Assembly: GCF_018555385.1 (NCBI RefSeq)
Contig: NZ_JAFEJS010000010.1
Location: forward strand, 1-64,000
Length of the DNA stretch: 64,000 bases
Reading direction: 5' to 3'
Source of the DNA: Bifidobacterium santillanense
GTDB taxonomy: Bacteria; Actinomycetota; Actinomycetes; Actinomycetales; Bifidobacteriaceae
The position numbers were made by a program, and so were the translations under genes. Under the pieces are notes generated by a model. The model was not told the origin of the DNA. It did no database searches and worked only from the letters and a program-made list of their open reading frames with translations. This document shows, one piece after another, positions 7,501-15,501 of the stretch; position 1 is the first letter of the stretch, and the number at the start of each line of letters is the position of its first letter.

Positions 7501-8763
7501 ATGACCACCGCAGCAACCACCGCAACCGAGACGATCGACACCTCGAAGATCAAGCCCGTCAACCCGCCGCACCGTCTGCTCATGGCCCCCGGCCCGGTGA
7601 ACGTGGACCCGCGCGTCCTCACCGCGATGAGCAAGCCCACCGTCGGCCAGTTCGACCCGTACATGTTCAAGGTGATGGGCGAGGTGCAGGCCATGTTCCG
7701 CACCATCTTCAAGACCTCCAACAAGCAGACGATGGTCGTCGACGGCACCTCCCGCTCCGCCATCGAGGCGGCGCTGGTCTCCGTGCTCGCGCCCGGCGAC
7801 CCGGTGCTCGTGTGCGTCGCGGGCCGCTTCGGCATGCTCCTCAAGGAGATCGCCGAGCGCGCCGGCGCCGACGTGCACGTCATCGAGCGCCCGTGGGGCG
7901 AGGTCTTCACGCTCGCCGAGATCGAGGAGGCCATCAAGTCGGTCCGCCCGAAGCTCGTCGCCACCGTGCAGGGCGACACCTCCACGACGATGTGCCAGCC
8001 GCTCGAGGGTCTGGGCGACATCTGCCACAGGTACGGCGCGCTGCTGTACACCGACGCCACCGCGTCCCTGGTCGGCAACGACATGCAGGCCGACGCCTGG
8101 GGGCTCGACATCGTGACCACCGGCATGCAGAAGTGCCTCGGCGGTCCCTCCGGCTCCGCCCCGATTACCGTCTCCGACCGCGCGGTCGAGGTCATCAACG
8201 AGCGCCGCAGCATCGAGGCGGGCGTCGCGAACGCCGGCGAGATCGCCCCGGACGCCGACCGCATCCACAGCAACTACTTCGACATGGCGCAGATCTTCGA
8301 CTACTGGGGCCCGCGCCACCTCAACCACCACACCGAGGCCACGCACGCGCTCTACGCCGTGCACGAGGCCGCGCGCATCGTGTGCGAGGAGGGCATCGAC
8401 AACGCGATCGCCCGCCATGCCCTGAACGGCAGGGCGATGTCCGCCGCCATCGAGGGCATGGGCCTCAAGCTCTACGGCGACCAGTCGCACCGCATGAACG
8501 ACGTGGTCGGCGTGATCATCCCCGACGGCGTCGATGACGCGGCCATCCGCGCGCAGCTGCTCAACGACTTCTCCGTCGAGATCGCCTCCTCCTTCGGCCC
8601 GCTCAAGGGCACGATCTGGCGCATCGGCGTGATGGGCGTCAACGCGCGCAAGGATGCCGTCCTGACCTGCGCCGCGGCCCTCGGCAACGTGCTCGAGCGC
8701 AACGGCGTCAAGGTCTCCACCGACAAGGGCATCGAGGCGGCGCTCGAGGTCTACGGCGAGTGA
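7501..8763 (+). CDS. pucG: PucG-like (S)-ureidoglycine-glyoxylate aminotransferase
   Basis: The 420-residue class V aminotransferase is of the alanine-glyoxylate/PucG type. The PLP-binding lysine is K211 in TTGMQKCLGGPSG; GPVNVDPRVL and QGDTSTTM are further family motifs. PucG/HpxJ transfers the amino group of (S)-ureidoglycine to glyoxylate, giving oxalurate and glycine, thereby recovering nitrogen after allantoate hydrolysis. The start at 7501 lies 10 nt after AGGAG; the ATG at 7492 touches the same ribosome binding site and is less likely. It is the first gene of a five-gene operon ending at 14336. An alanine- or serine-glyoxylate activity is possible, but the allantoate amidohydrolase next door supports PucG. 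Confidence 0.85.
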   Translation: MTTAATTATETIDTSKIKPVNPPHRLLMAPGPVNVDPRVLTAMSKPTVGQFDPYMFKVMGEVQAMFRTIFKTSNKQTMVVDGTSRSAIEAALVSVLAPGDPVLVCVAGRFGMLLKEIAERAGADVHVIERPWGEVFTLAEIEEAIKSVRPKLVATVQGDTSTTMCQPLEGLGDICHRYGALLYTDATASLVGNDMQADAWGLDIVTTGMQKCLGGPSGSAPITVSDRAVEVINERRSIEAGVANAGEIAPDADRIHSNYFDMAQIFDYWGPRHLNHHTEATHALYAVHEAARIVCEEGIDNAIARHALNGRAMSAAIEGMGLKLYGDQSHRMNDVVGVIIPDGVDDAAIRAQLLNDFSVEIASSFGPLKGTIWRIGVMGVNARKDAVLTCAAALGNVLERNGVKVSTDKGIEAALEVYGE

Positions 8764-8836
8764 CGCCGCGACGAGCGTAGTCACGGCACGGCCATAACGG
8801 CAACGAACACACGGCAACGAAAACGAGGGAATCACG

Positions 8837-10141
8837 ATGAGCGCAGCGCAGTGGGCCGATGAGGCGGCCCGTACGATCATGGACCGATGCGACCAGCTGG
8901 CCGAACTGACCAGCATGGAGGGCGGCATCGAACGCACCTACCTGTCGCCGGAGATGGCGAAGGCCTTCGAACTCGTGGGCGGCTGGATGAGGGACGCCGG
9001 CCTCGAGGTGAGCATCGACCCGGCCGGCAACCTGCGCGGCCGCGCCGAGGGCGAGCGCGACGGACTGCCCGCGCTGGTGCTCGGCTCGCACCTCGACTCG
9101 GTGCCGGACGCCGGCAAGTACGACGGCATCCTCGGCGTCATCACGGCCCTGTCCGTCGCCGAGCATCTGGTGAAGTCCGGCGCGACCGCCACGCTGCCGT
9201 TCGCGCTCGAGGTCGTCGGCTTCGGCGACGAGGAGGGCGCCCGATTCGGCGCCACCCTGCTCGGCTCCTACGCGCTCGGCGCCGGCTGGAACGACGAATG
9301 GCTGGACCTGACGGACGCGAACGGCGTCACGATGCGCCAGGCGTTCCGCGACTTCGGCCTCGACCCGGAGCACGTCGCCGAGGCGGCGCACACCACCGAG
9401 GACGCGATCGGCTACCTCGAGTTCCACATCGAGCAGGGGCCGATCCTCGAGCAGCGCGACCGCGCGCTCTCCTCGGTGAGCTCGATCGCCGCAGCGTCGC
9501 GCTACATGGTGACGATCCATGGCCTGAGCTGCCACATCGCCACCCCGTACGACCTGCGCCACGACGCGCTGACCGCCGCCGCCGAGATCATCACCGGCGT
9601 CGACCGCATCAGCCGCGAGGCGGGCACGCGCGCGAACGTCGGCGAGATCTCGGCCGAGCCGGGCGGCGTCAACGTGATCGCCGGCAAGGCGACGTTCAGC
9701 CTGGACCTCAGGGCCGGCACCGACGAGCTGCGCGACGAGACGTACCGCAGGATCTGGGACATGGCCGCCGAGGTGTGCGCCAGATACGACGTGACGATGG
9801 AGAAGGAGTGCATCCACACCGCCGACAGTGCGCAGTGCGATCCGTTCCTGCGCTCCTGCATCGAGGAGGGCATCGAGCAGGCGGAGGGCAAGGAGGCGTT
9901 CGGCCTCATCAGCTACCCGGGCCACGACGGCATGGCCGTGGCGGGGCTCCTGCCGATCGCGATGCTGTACGTGCGTTGCAAGGGCGGCATCAGCCACAGC
10001 CCGCTCGAGTCGGTGCGCGAGGACGACGTGGCGTACGGTGCCGACGCGTTCGCACACGCCATCGAGAACGTCGCGACGCGACTGCGCGCGGCCGAGGCGG
10101 ACGCGCTGACCGCGGACGTCGTGCTGGGGATGGAGGCGTGA
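8837..10141 (+). CDS. allC: Allantoate amidohydrolase (M20 family)
   Basis: The 434-residue M20-type amidase has the metal ligands of the AllC/N-carbamoyl-amino-acid hydrolase group: H85 in GSHLDSV, D96 in GKYDGILG, E132/E133 in GDEEGARF, the later His of FHIEQG, and SHSPLE. AllC converts allantoate to (S)-ureidoglycine, CO2 and ammonia. Related N-carbamoyl-L-amino acid hydrolases share these motifs, so substrate choice rests on context: allantoinase begins 3 bp after the stop codon and the ureidoglycine aminotransferase precedes it. It lies 73 bp after pucG with GAGGGAATCACG before the ATG. Confidence 0.87.
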   Translation: MSAAQWADEAARTIMDRCDQLAELTSMEGGIERTYLSPEMAKAFELVGGWMRDAGLEVSIDPAGNLRGRAEGERDGLPALVLGSHLDSVPDAGKYDGILGVITALSVAEHLVKSGATATLPFALEVVGFGDEEGARFGATLLGSYALGAGWNDEWLDLTDANGVTMRQAFRDFGLDPEHVAEAAHTTEDAIGYLEFHIEQGPILEQRDRALSSVSSIAAASRYMVTIHGLSCHIATPYDLRHDALTAAAEIITGVDRISREAGTRANVGEISAEPGGVNVIAGKATFSLDLRAGTDELRDETYRRIWDMAAEVCARYDVTMEKECIHTADSAQCDPFLRSCIEEGIEQAEGKEAFGLISYPGHDGMAVAGLLPIAMLYVRCKGGISHSPLESVREDDVAYGADAFAHAIENVATRLRAAEADALTADVVLGMEA

Positions 10142-10143
10142 CG

Positions 10144-11520
10144 ATGAGCGGGGAGATCCACGATCTGAAGATCACCGGCCGGATGCTGCTCGGCGGCGTC
10201 GTGACGGACGGCACCGTGCTGGTGGACGGCGGACGCATCACGACCGTGACGCGCGGCGGCGGCACCGAGGGCGGGCACGCGGCGGATGCGCGCGCCGCCG
10301 GGGCCCGCGAGACGATCGCGCTCGAGGACGGCGAGGTGCTCATCCCGGGCATCGTCGACACGCACGTGCACATCAACGAGCCCGGCCGCACCGAATGGGA
10401 GGGCTTCGACTGCGCGACCCGCGCGGCGGCCGCCGGCGGAGTGACGACCGTGCTCGACATGCCGCTCAACTCGAACCCGCCGACCCTGACCGTCGACGCG
10501 CTGAACGTCAAGAAGGCGCGCGCCGAGCGCAAGGCGCATACGCAGCTCGGCTTCTGGGGCGGCGTCGACGAGACGAACCTCGGCACCGGCATGCTGCGGC
10601 GCCTGTGGGACGAGGGCGTGTTCGGCTTCAAATGCTTCCTGTCCCCCAGCGGCGTCGACGAGTACGGATCGCTCGCCTACCCGAAGCTGGAGGCGGCGAT
10701 GCGCGAGATCGCGTCGTTCGGCGGCCAGCTCATCATCCACGCGGAGGACCCGCACGAGCTCGCCGAGCACGGCGGGCACATCACCGACTCCTACCGCAGC
10801 TTCGTCGAGTCCCGTCCGGCCGAGTGCGAGGCGGCGGCCGTGGCGACCGTGGCCGAGCTGGTCGAACGCACCGGCTGCCGCACGCACCTGCTGCACATCT
10901 CCTGCGGCGCGTCGGTCGACGTCATCCGCGAGGCCAAGGCGAAGGGCCTGCCGATCACGGCCGAGACCTGCCCGCACTACCTGACGATCGACTGCGACCA
11001 CATCCCCGACGGCAACACGGCGTTCAAATGCTGTCCGCCGATCCGCGGCCTCGACGAGCAGGACGCGCTGTGGGCCGGCCTCGTGGACGGCACGCTCGAC
11101 TTCATCGCGACCGACCACTCCCCCGCCGACGCGAAGATGAAGGCCGGCACGCTCGCCACTGCATGGGGCGGCGTCTCCAGCCTGCAGGTCGGCTTCCGCG
11201 CGGTGCTGACCGAGGCGAAGCGCCGCGGGCTCGGTCTGGCCGACGCGGTGCGCTGGATGAGCGCGAACACGGCCCGGTTCGCCGGGTTCCACGACCGCGG
11301 CGCGATCGCGCCGGGCAAACGCGCCGACCTGGTCGTCATCAGGCCGGACGAGTCGTTCACCGTGCATGCGGACGAACTGCTCAGCCGCAACCCGATCAGC
11401 GCGTTCGACGGGCGCGTGCTCGACGGCGTGATCACCCGCACGATGATCGGCGGTGCTACGCTGCATCCGGCCGACAGGGACGAGGCGGGCGATCCGGCGA
11501 ACCTGATCCGCCGCCCGTAG
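10144..11520 (+). CDS. allB: Allantoinase (cyclic amidohydrolase)
   Basis: The 458-residue protein is an amidohydrolase-superfamily enzyme with an intact binuclear metal centre: H74 and H76 in VDTHVHINEPG, the carboxylated K163 in FGFKCFLS, His in IIHAED and LLHISCG, and D324 in IATDHSP. HINEPGRTEWEGF is characteristic of allantoinase rather than dihydropyrimidinase or dihydroorotase. It opens the hydantoin ring of (S)-allantoin to give allantoate. The ATG at 10144 follows GATGGAGGCGTG inside the end of allC, so translation of the two genes is probably coupled. A GTG two codons earlier overlaps the allC stop and is an alternative start. Confidence 0.9.
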   Translation: MSGEIHDLKITGRMLLGGVVTDGTVLVDGGRITTVTRGGGTEGGHAADARAAGARETIALEDGEVLIPGIVDTHVHINEPGRTEWEGFDCATRAAAAGGVTTVLDMPLNSNPPTLTVDALNVKKARAERKAHTQLGFWGGVDETNLGTGMLRRLWDEGVFGFKCFLSPSGVDEYGSLAYPKLEAAMREIASFGGQLIIHAEDPHELAEHGGHITDSYRSFVESRPAECEAAAVATVAELVERTGCRTHLLHISCGASVDVIREAKAKGLPITAETCPHYLTIDCDHIPDGNTAFKCCPPIRGLDEQDALWAGLVDGTLDFIATDHSPADAKMKAGTLATAWGGVSSLQVGFRAVLTEAKRRGLGLADAVRWMSANTARFAGFHDRGAIAPGKRADLVVIRPDESFTVHADELLSRNPISAFDGRVLDGVITRTMIGGATLHPADRDEAGDPANLIRRP

Positions 11521-11534
11521 AAACGAGGAGCGAC

Positions 11535-12689
11535 ATGACAAGGATTCTGCAAACCGGCGTGGGCGTGCCCGAAGGCGCGAACTACGTGCCCTCGACCCCC
11601 GGCAACGTGCTGTGGGGCCGCCTGCCGAGCGCCGTCGACATGGCCCGCCCGGTCGGCGAGGTCGCGCCCGGCGGCGACATCGTCATCGACACGGTGAGCC
11701 ACGAGGGCCTGCTGCCCGATCAGGGAAGCGACCCGGTCGCCTACTTCGGCGCCCACGGGGTGCCCGCCGACGAGGTGCTCGACGACGCGGTCGCGATCGC
11801 GCGCGAGGTGCCGCGCGACGCCGAAGCCGACGGCCCGCACATGGTCGTCGGACCGATCCGCGTGCCCGGCGCGCATCCCGGCGACCTGCTCGCCGTCACG
11901 ATCGGCCGGCTCGAACGCCGCGTCCCGTACGGCGTGATCTCGACCCGCCACGCGCGCGGCGTGCTCGCGGACAGCGAGGATTTCGATGGGAACTACGGGC
12001 AGTTCTGCCGCGCCGACGACGAGACGGAAACGGCCTGGTTCCGCGCGGGGAACGAGTCGGACGGTCCGATCGTGCGCTTCCCGATGCACCCGTTCCTCGG
12101 CATCACCGGCGTGACGACGGCCGCCGACGCACGCCCCAGTTCGATCCCGCCGGCGAACTACGGCGGCAACATCGACCTGCGCGATCTGACCGAGGGCGCG
12201 ACGCTGTTCCTGCCGGTGCAGGTCGAGGACGCGGGCCTCTACATCGGCGACCCGCACTTCGCGCAGGGCAACGGCGAGGTGTCGCTCACCGCGCTCGAGG
12301 CGTCGCTGCGCGCGCATCTGCACGTCGAGGTCGTGCCGGGAGACCGGGCCGAGGAGTTGTTCGGCCGCGTCGACCTGCCGTTCGCCGTCGCGCACGGCGC
12401 GCTCATCCCGCTGGGTCTCGGCGACACGCTCGACGAGGCGCTGGCGGCGAGCGTCGACCACACCATCGACATGCTCTCGACGATGTTCTCGCTGCCGCGC
12501 CGGCAGGTGTATCTGCTGCTGTCCGCCGCGGTCGACTTCGACGTCACGCAGGCGGTCGACATCGTCAAGGGTGCACACGGACTGGTAGACCTCGCGATGT
12601 TCCGCGACTGCCCGGCGTACGCGTCGGTGCTCGACGCCATCGCGTCGTACGGCCATCGTTTCGACGACGCACACGCAACCGATTTCTAG
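11535..12689 (+). CDS. fmdA: Acetamidase/formamidase family amidohydrolase
   Basis: The 384-residue enzyme matches the FmdA_AmdA family, zinc amidases that release ammonia from formamide, acetamide and related small amides. The family motif GDPHFAQGNGEVSLTALE is intact, preceded by HPFLGITGV and PANYGGNIDLRDL. The ATG follows ACGAGGAGCGAC only 15 bp after the allantoinase stop, so it is firmly in the operon. Formamide is not an expected intermediate of allantoin breakdown, so in this setting the enzyme may act on a small amide produced downstream of oxalurate, such as oxamate. That substrate is inference from position only. Confidence 0.85.
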   Translation: MTRILQTGVGVPEGANYVPSTPGNVLWGRLPSAVDMARPVGEVAPGGDIVIDTVSHEGLLPDQGSDPVAYFGAHGVPADEVLDDAVAIAREVPRDAEADGPHMVVGPIRVPGAHPGDLLAVTIGRLERRVPYGVISTRHARGVLADSEDFDGNYGQFCRADDETETAWFRAGNESDGPIVRFPMHPFLGITGVTTAADARPSSIPPANYGGNIDLRDLTEGATLFLPVQVEDAGLYIGDPHFAQGNGEVSLTALEASLRAHLHVEVVPGDRAEELFGRVDLPFAVAHGALIPLGLGDTLDEALAASVDHTIDMLSTMFSLPRRQVYLLLSAAVDFDVTQAVDIVKGAHGLVDLAMFRDCPAYASVLDAIASYGHRFDDAHATDF

Positions 12690-12710
12690 GATTTCCGGGA
12701 GGTACATGGC

Positions 12711-14336
12711 ATGACGGGTTCCAAGGCGGCGCACGCCGTGAAGCCGGCATTCGACAATGCGGACGTGCTCGATCCGGCGCTGCGCAAGGCGATCGAACGC
12801 TATGAGCGCGCGCTGATGGCGAACGACACGGACGTGCTGTCCGAACTGTTCGCGGACAATCCCGACGACATCCCGGTCGTGCGCTCGGACGGCGCCGGCA
12901 TGCGCGTGGGGCACACCGCGATCACCGCGTTCCGCGCCAAGCGCGGCGGCGCCCCGGCCAGGCGGCTGCACCGGCGCATCGCGCGCCGGCTGGACGCGGA
13001 CAACGCAGTCGTCGTCTCCGAATTCGACAAGGCGGCGGGCGGACGCGTCATCCAGACGCAGGTGTGGACGCGGCTGCGCGACGGTGAGGCCATCGCGAAC
13101 GGCGCCGCCGCGGCCGACGGCGTGTGGCGGATCGTCGCCGCGCATCTGACCTACCCCGCCCCCGCGCTGGACCGGCGCGTGTGGCGCGTGGCGGGAGACC
13201 CGCTCGTCCCGGCGGCCAAGCAGGGACCGCTGACCGGCATGGGCGTCGCGGTCAAGGATCTGTACGCGGTCGCCGGCCAGCGCATCGGCGCCGGCAATCC
13301 GGACTTCCTCGCCGACTCCCCCGTGTGCGAGGCGAACGCCGACGCGGTGGACATGCTGCGCGACGCGGGCGCGTCGATCGTCGGCATCGCGCAGACGGAC
13401 GAGTTCGCCTACTCGCTGGCCGGCGCGAACGTGCACTACGGCACGCCGCCGAACCCGAAGGCGCCGGACCGCATCTCCGGCGGATCGTCGTCCGGCCCGG
13501 CCTCCGCGGTGGCGCTCGGGCAGGCGGCGATCGGCCTCGGCACGGACACGGCCGGCTCGATCCGCATCCCGTCGGCGTATCAGGGGCTGTGGGGCATCCG
13601 CACCACGCACGGGCGCATCAGCCGCAACGGCATCCACCCGCTGTCCGACTCGTTCGACACGGTCGGCTGGATGACGCGCGACGCACAGACGCTGGGATTC
13701 GCGGCGCGCGCACTGATGCCGGAGCGGGAGCCGGCCGGCGCGATCGAGGGCCTCGCGATCGCCACCGAACTCGACGGCCTCGCCGAGCACGACGTGCGCG
13801 AGGCGTTCGAGGCGTTCCGCGACGCGGTCGTCGCCAAGACGGCGGCCGGCGTCGACAACGCCGGCTTCACGCCGCACATGCTCGACGAGCTGCTCGCGGT
13901 CTTCCAGGTCGTGCGCGGCTACGAGGCGTGGCGCGCCAACGGCGCGTGGATCTCGCGGCACTGGGATTCGCCGGCGCCCGAGATCGCCGAGCGCTTCCGC
14001 CACGATGCGACGATCGGCGAGGACGACTACCGGCGCGGGCTCGACCGTCTCGCGCAGGCGCGCACGCTGGTGCGCGGCATCATCGGCCGACGCGCGCTGC
14101 TCATCCCCTCCGCCTCGTCGGTGGCGCCGTTCCTCGTGAACAACGGCGACGTGACGGCGGTCGAGCACGCCCGCGCACAGACGCTGCGGCTCACCTCGAT
14201 CGCGGGCGTCGGCGGACTGCCGGCGGTGAACATCCCGCTCGAGACCGCCGACGGACTGCCCTGCGGCGCGTGCCTGGTCGGCCCGGCCGGTTCGGACAAG
14301 GCGCTGATCGAGCTGGCGAAGGACCTCGTGCGCTGA
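12711..14336 (+). CDS. AtzH-like domain fused to an amidase-signature hydrolase
   Basis: The 541-residue protein joins two normally separate parts. Residues about 15-145 form an AtzH/HpxZ-like NTF2-fold domain (DPALRKAIERYERALMANDT, IQTQVWTRL). Residues about 155-541 are an amidase-signature enzyme with the full triad: K182 in AVKDLY, the cis-Ser at 259/260 in ISGGSSSGP and the nucleophile S283 in GTDTAGSIRIP. In Klebsiella, hpxX (amidase) and hpxZ (AtzH-like) are separate genes of the purine cluster, and AtzE/AtzH handle 1-carboxybiuret. It is the last gene of the operon, 21 bp after fmdA. Oxalurate, the PucG product, resembles 1-carboxybiuret and is a plausible but unproven substrate. GGGAGGT precedes the ATG. 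Confidence 0.85.
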   Translation: MTGSKAAHAVKPAFDNADVLDPALRKAIERYERALMANDTDVLSELFADNPDDIPVVRSDGAGMRVGHTAITAFRAKRGGAPARRLHRRIARRLDADNAVVVSEFDKAAGGRVIQTQVWTRLRDGEAIANGAAAADGVWRIVAAHLTYPAPALDRRVWRVAGDPLVPAAKQGPLTGMGVAVKDLYAVAGQRIGAGNPDFLADSPVCEANADAVDMLRDAGASIVGIAQTDEFAYSLAGANVHYGTPPNPKAPDRISGGSSSGPASAVALGQAAIGLGTDTAGSIRIPSAYQGLWGIRTTHGRISRNGIHPLSDSFDTVGWMTRDAQTLGFAARALMPEREPAGAIEGLAIATELDGLAEHDVREAFEAFRDAVVAKTAAGVDNAGFTPHMLDELLAVFQVVRGYEAWRANGAWISRHWDSPAPEIAERFRHDATIGEDDYRRGLDRLAQARTLVRGIIGRRALLIPSASSVAPFLVNNGDVTAVEHARAQTLRLTSIAGVGGLPAVNIPLETADGLPCGACLVGPAGSDKALIELAKDLVR

Positions 14337-14340
14337 GGCT

Positions 14341-14403
14341 CGCGCGATACGGAAAACCGCCCGTACCCTCACAGGAGGTACGGGCGGTTTTCCGTATCGC
14401 GCG
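14341..14403. terminator. Perfect 27-bp hairpin, bidirectional terminator
   Basis: Arms 14341-14367 and 14377-14403 are fully complementary around the 9-nt loop CTCACAGGA. The stem contains AAAACCGCCCG/CGGGCGGTTTT, giving a T-run within the stem in either direction. It separates the convergent amidase operon and the YfiH-like gene. Confidence 0.85.
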
Positions 14404-14411
14404 GGCCGAGA

Positions 14412-15440
14412 TCAGTGGCGCACGATGAGGGCGAGCATGCGGCCCTCGTGCGCCTTGCCGGCCTTCGCGGCGCGACGGTGCGAGTACCACAGCGGGTTCT
14501 CGAGCGTGCACATGCTGTGGCGGATGTTTCCGATGCGCTCCGCGAGCTCGGTCGGCCCCTCGCCGTCGGTGCGGCACAGCTCGGCGAGTTCGGCATCCTC
14601 CTCGAGGTACTCGGTGGCGGCGTGGACGCGCGGCATCGAGTCGACGACGTTGTGGACGCCGGCGAACGCGAGGTCGATCATCGCGGCCTCCGCGATGTCG
14701 ATGCCGGCGCCGCCGAAGCGGGTCTCGGTCCTCGTCAGCGGGAAGCGCTTCTGGAAGGTCTCGGCGATCTCGTCGCCGACCTCGTAGCATTCGCCGCAGA
14801 TGCGCGGGCCGAGCGTGGCGACGATGCGGTCCGGGTCGGCGCCCTTGAGCTTCATCAGCTCGACGGTCGCGCCGATCACGCCCTTCTCGAGGCCGCGACG
14901 GCCGCAGTGCGCGGCGCCGATGATGCCGGCGACCGGGTCGGCGAGCAGGACGGGCAGGCAGTCGGCCGCGAACATGCCCAGGGCGATGCCGGGCTGCGAG
15001 GTGACCTGACCGTCGGCCTCCCTGACCCGAGGCCCGGCCGCGCCGGTCGGCTCGGTCGGTTCGCCGGTCGAGGCGGCCGCGTCGGCCCCGCCCTTGGTGC
15101 CGGAGACGTCGAAGCCGAACGGGGTGTTGATCTCGAAGGCGTCATCCACGTCGACGGCCACGCCGGAGTGGACCTGCGAGACGAGCGAGAGCTTCGCGTT
15201 CACGGCCTCGGACAGGGCGATGCGGTTGGACAGCACGGCCTGCGGGTCGTCGCCGGACTTGCCGCCGAGGTTGAGGTTGCCGAAGTCGCCGGTGGACAGG
15301 CCGCCGAGGCGGGTCGTGTAGACGACGGTCACGCCCGGGGCGAGGGCGATCGGGATGGTCACCGGAATCGGGCGGCCGTCGCGGTCGGTGGAGCTGATCT
15401 TGTTCGAGTCGATGATGGCGTTGTCGTCGTATGCGGTCAT
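14412..15440 (-). CDS. YfiH/LACC1-family multicopper-type protein (purine nucleoside-acting or PgeF-like)
   Basis: The 342-residue protein belongs to the YfiH (DUF152) family. Its zinc/copper-site residues are visible in VSQVHSGVAV, FAADCLPVLLAD and GAAHCGRRGLEKGVIG. Members are known as purine nucleoside phosphorylase/adenosine deaminase enzymes (human LACC1/FAMIN) and as the peptidoglycan-editing factor PgeF in Escherichia coli. It is longer than the usual 240-260 residues, mainly through a Pro/Thr/Gly-rich insertion near residues 120-150 between the two metal motifs. The ATG at 15440 follows AAGGACC. It is the downstream partner of the U32 gene (62 bp gap), with which it is probably co-transcribed. 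Its position next to a purine-breakdown cluster may be chance. Confidence 0.8.
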   Translation of the reverse strand: MTAYDDNAIIDSNKISSTDRDGRPIPVTIPIALAPGVTVVYTTRLGGLSTGDFGNLNLGGKSGDDPQAVLSNRIALSEAVNAKLSLVSQVHSGVAVDVDDAFEINTPFGFDVSGTKGGADAAASTGEPTEPTGAAGPRVREADGQVTSQPGIALGMFAADCLPVLLADPVAGIIGAAHCGRRGLEKGVIGATVELMKLKGADPDRIVATLGPRICGECYEVGDEIAETFQKRFPLTRTETRFGGAGIDIAEAAMIDLAFAGVHNVVDSMPRVHAATEYLEEDAELAELCRTDGEGPTELAERIGNIRHSMCTLENPLWYSHRRAAKAGKAHEGRMLALIVRH

Positions 15441-15501
15441 GTGGTTGTGGTCCTTTGCGATGTCTGTTCTACGTATCGGCGCGGTACTGTGCGCCAGCGG
15501 A

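Noticed and set aside
3503..14336. Hydantoin (D- or L-amino acid producing) utilisation cluster
   Set aside because: Racemase, permease and carbamoylase-type genes would fit, but the allantoinase-type motif, PucG aminotransferase and AtzH-amidase point to allantoin; kept as an alternative in the entries.
10977..14372. A 1,131-codon minus-strand frame antisense to the amidase and formamidase genes
   Set aside because: Low-complexity Arg/Ala/Val shadow without domains; the plus strand has intact enzymes and ribosome binding sites.
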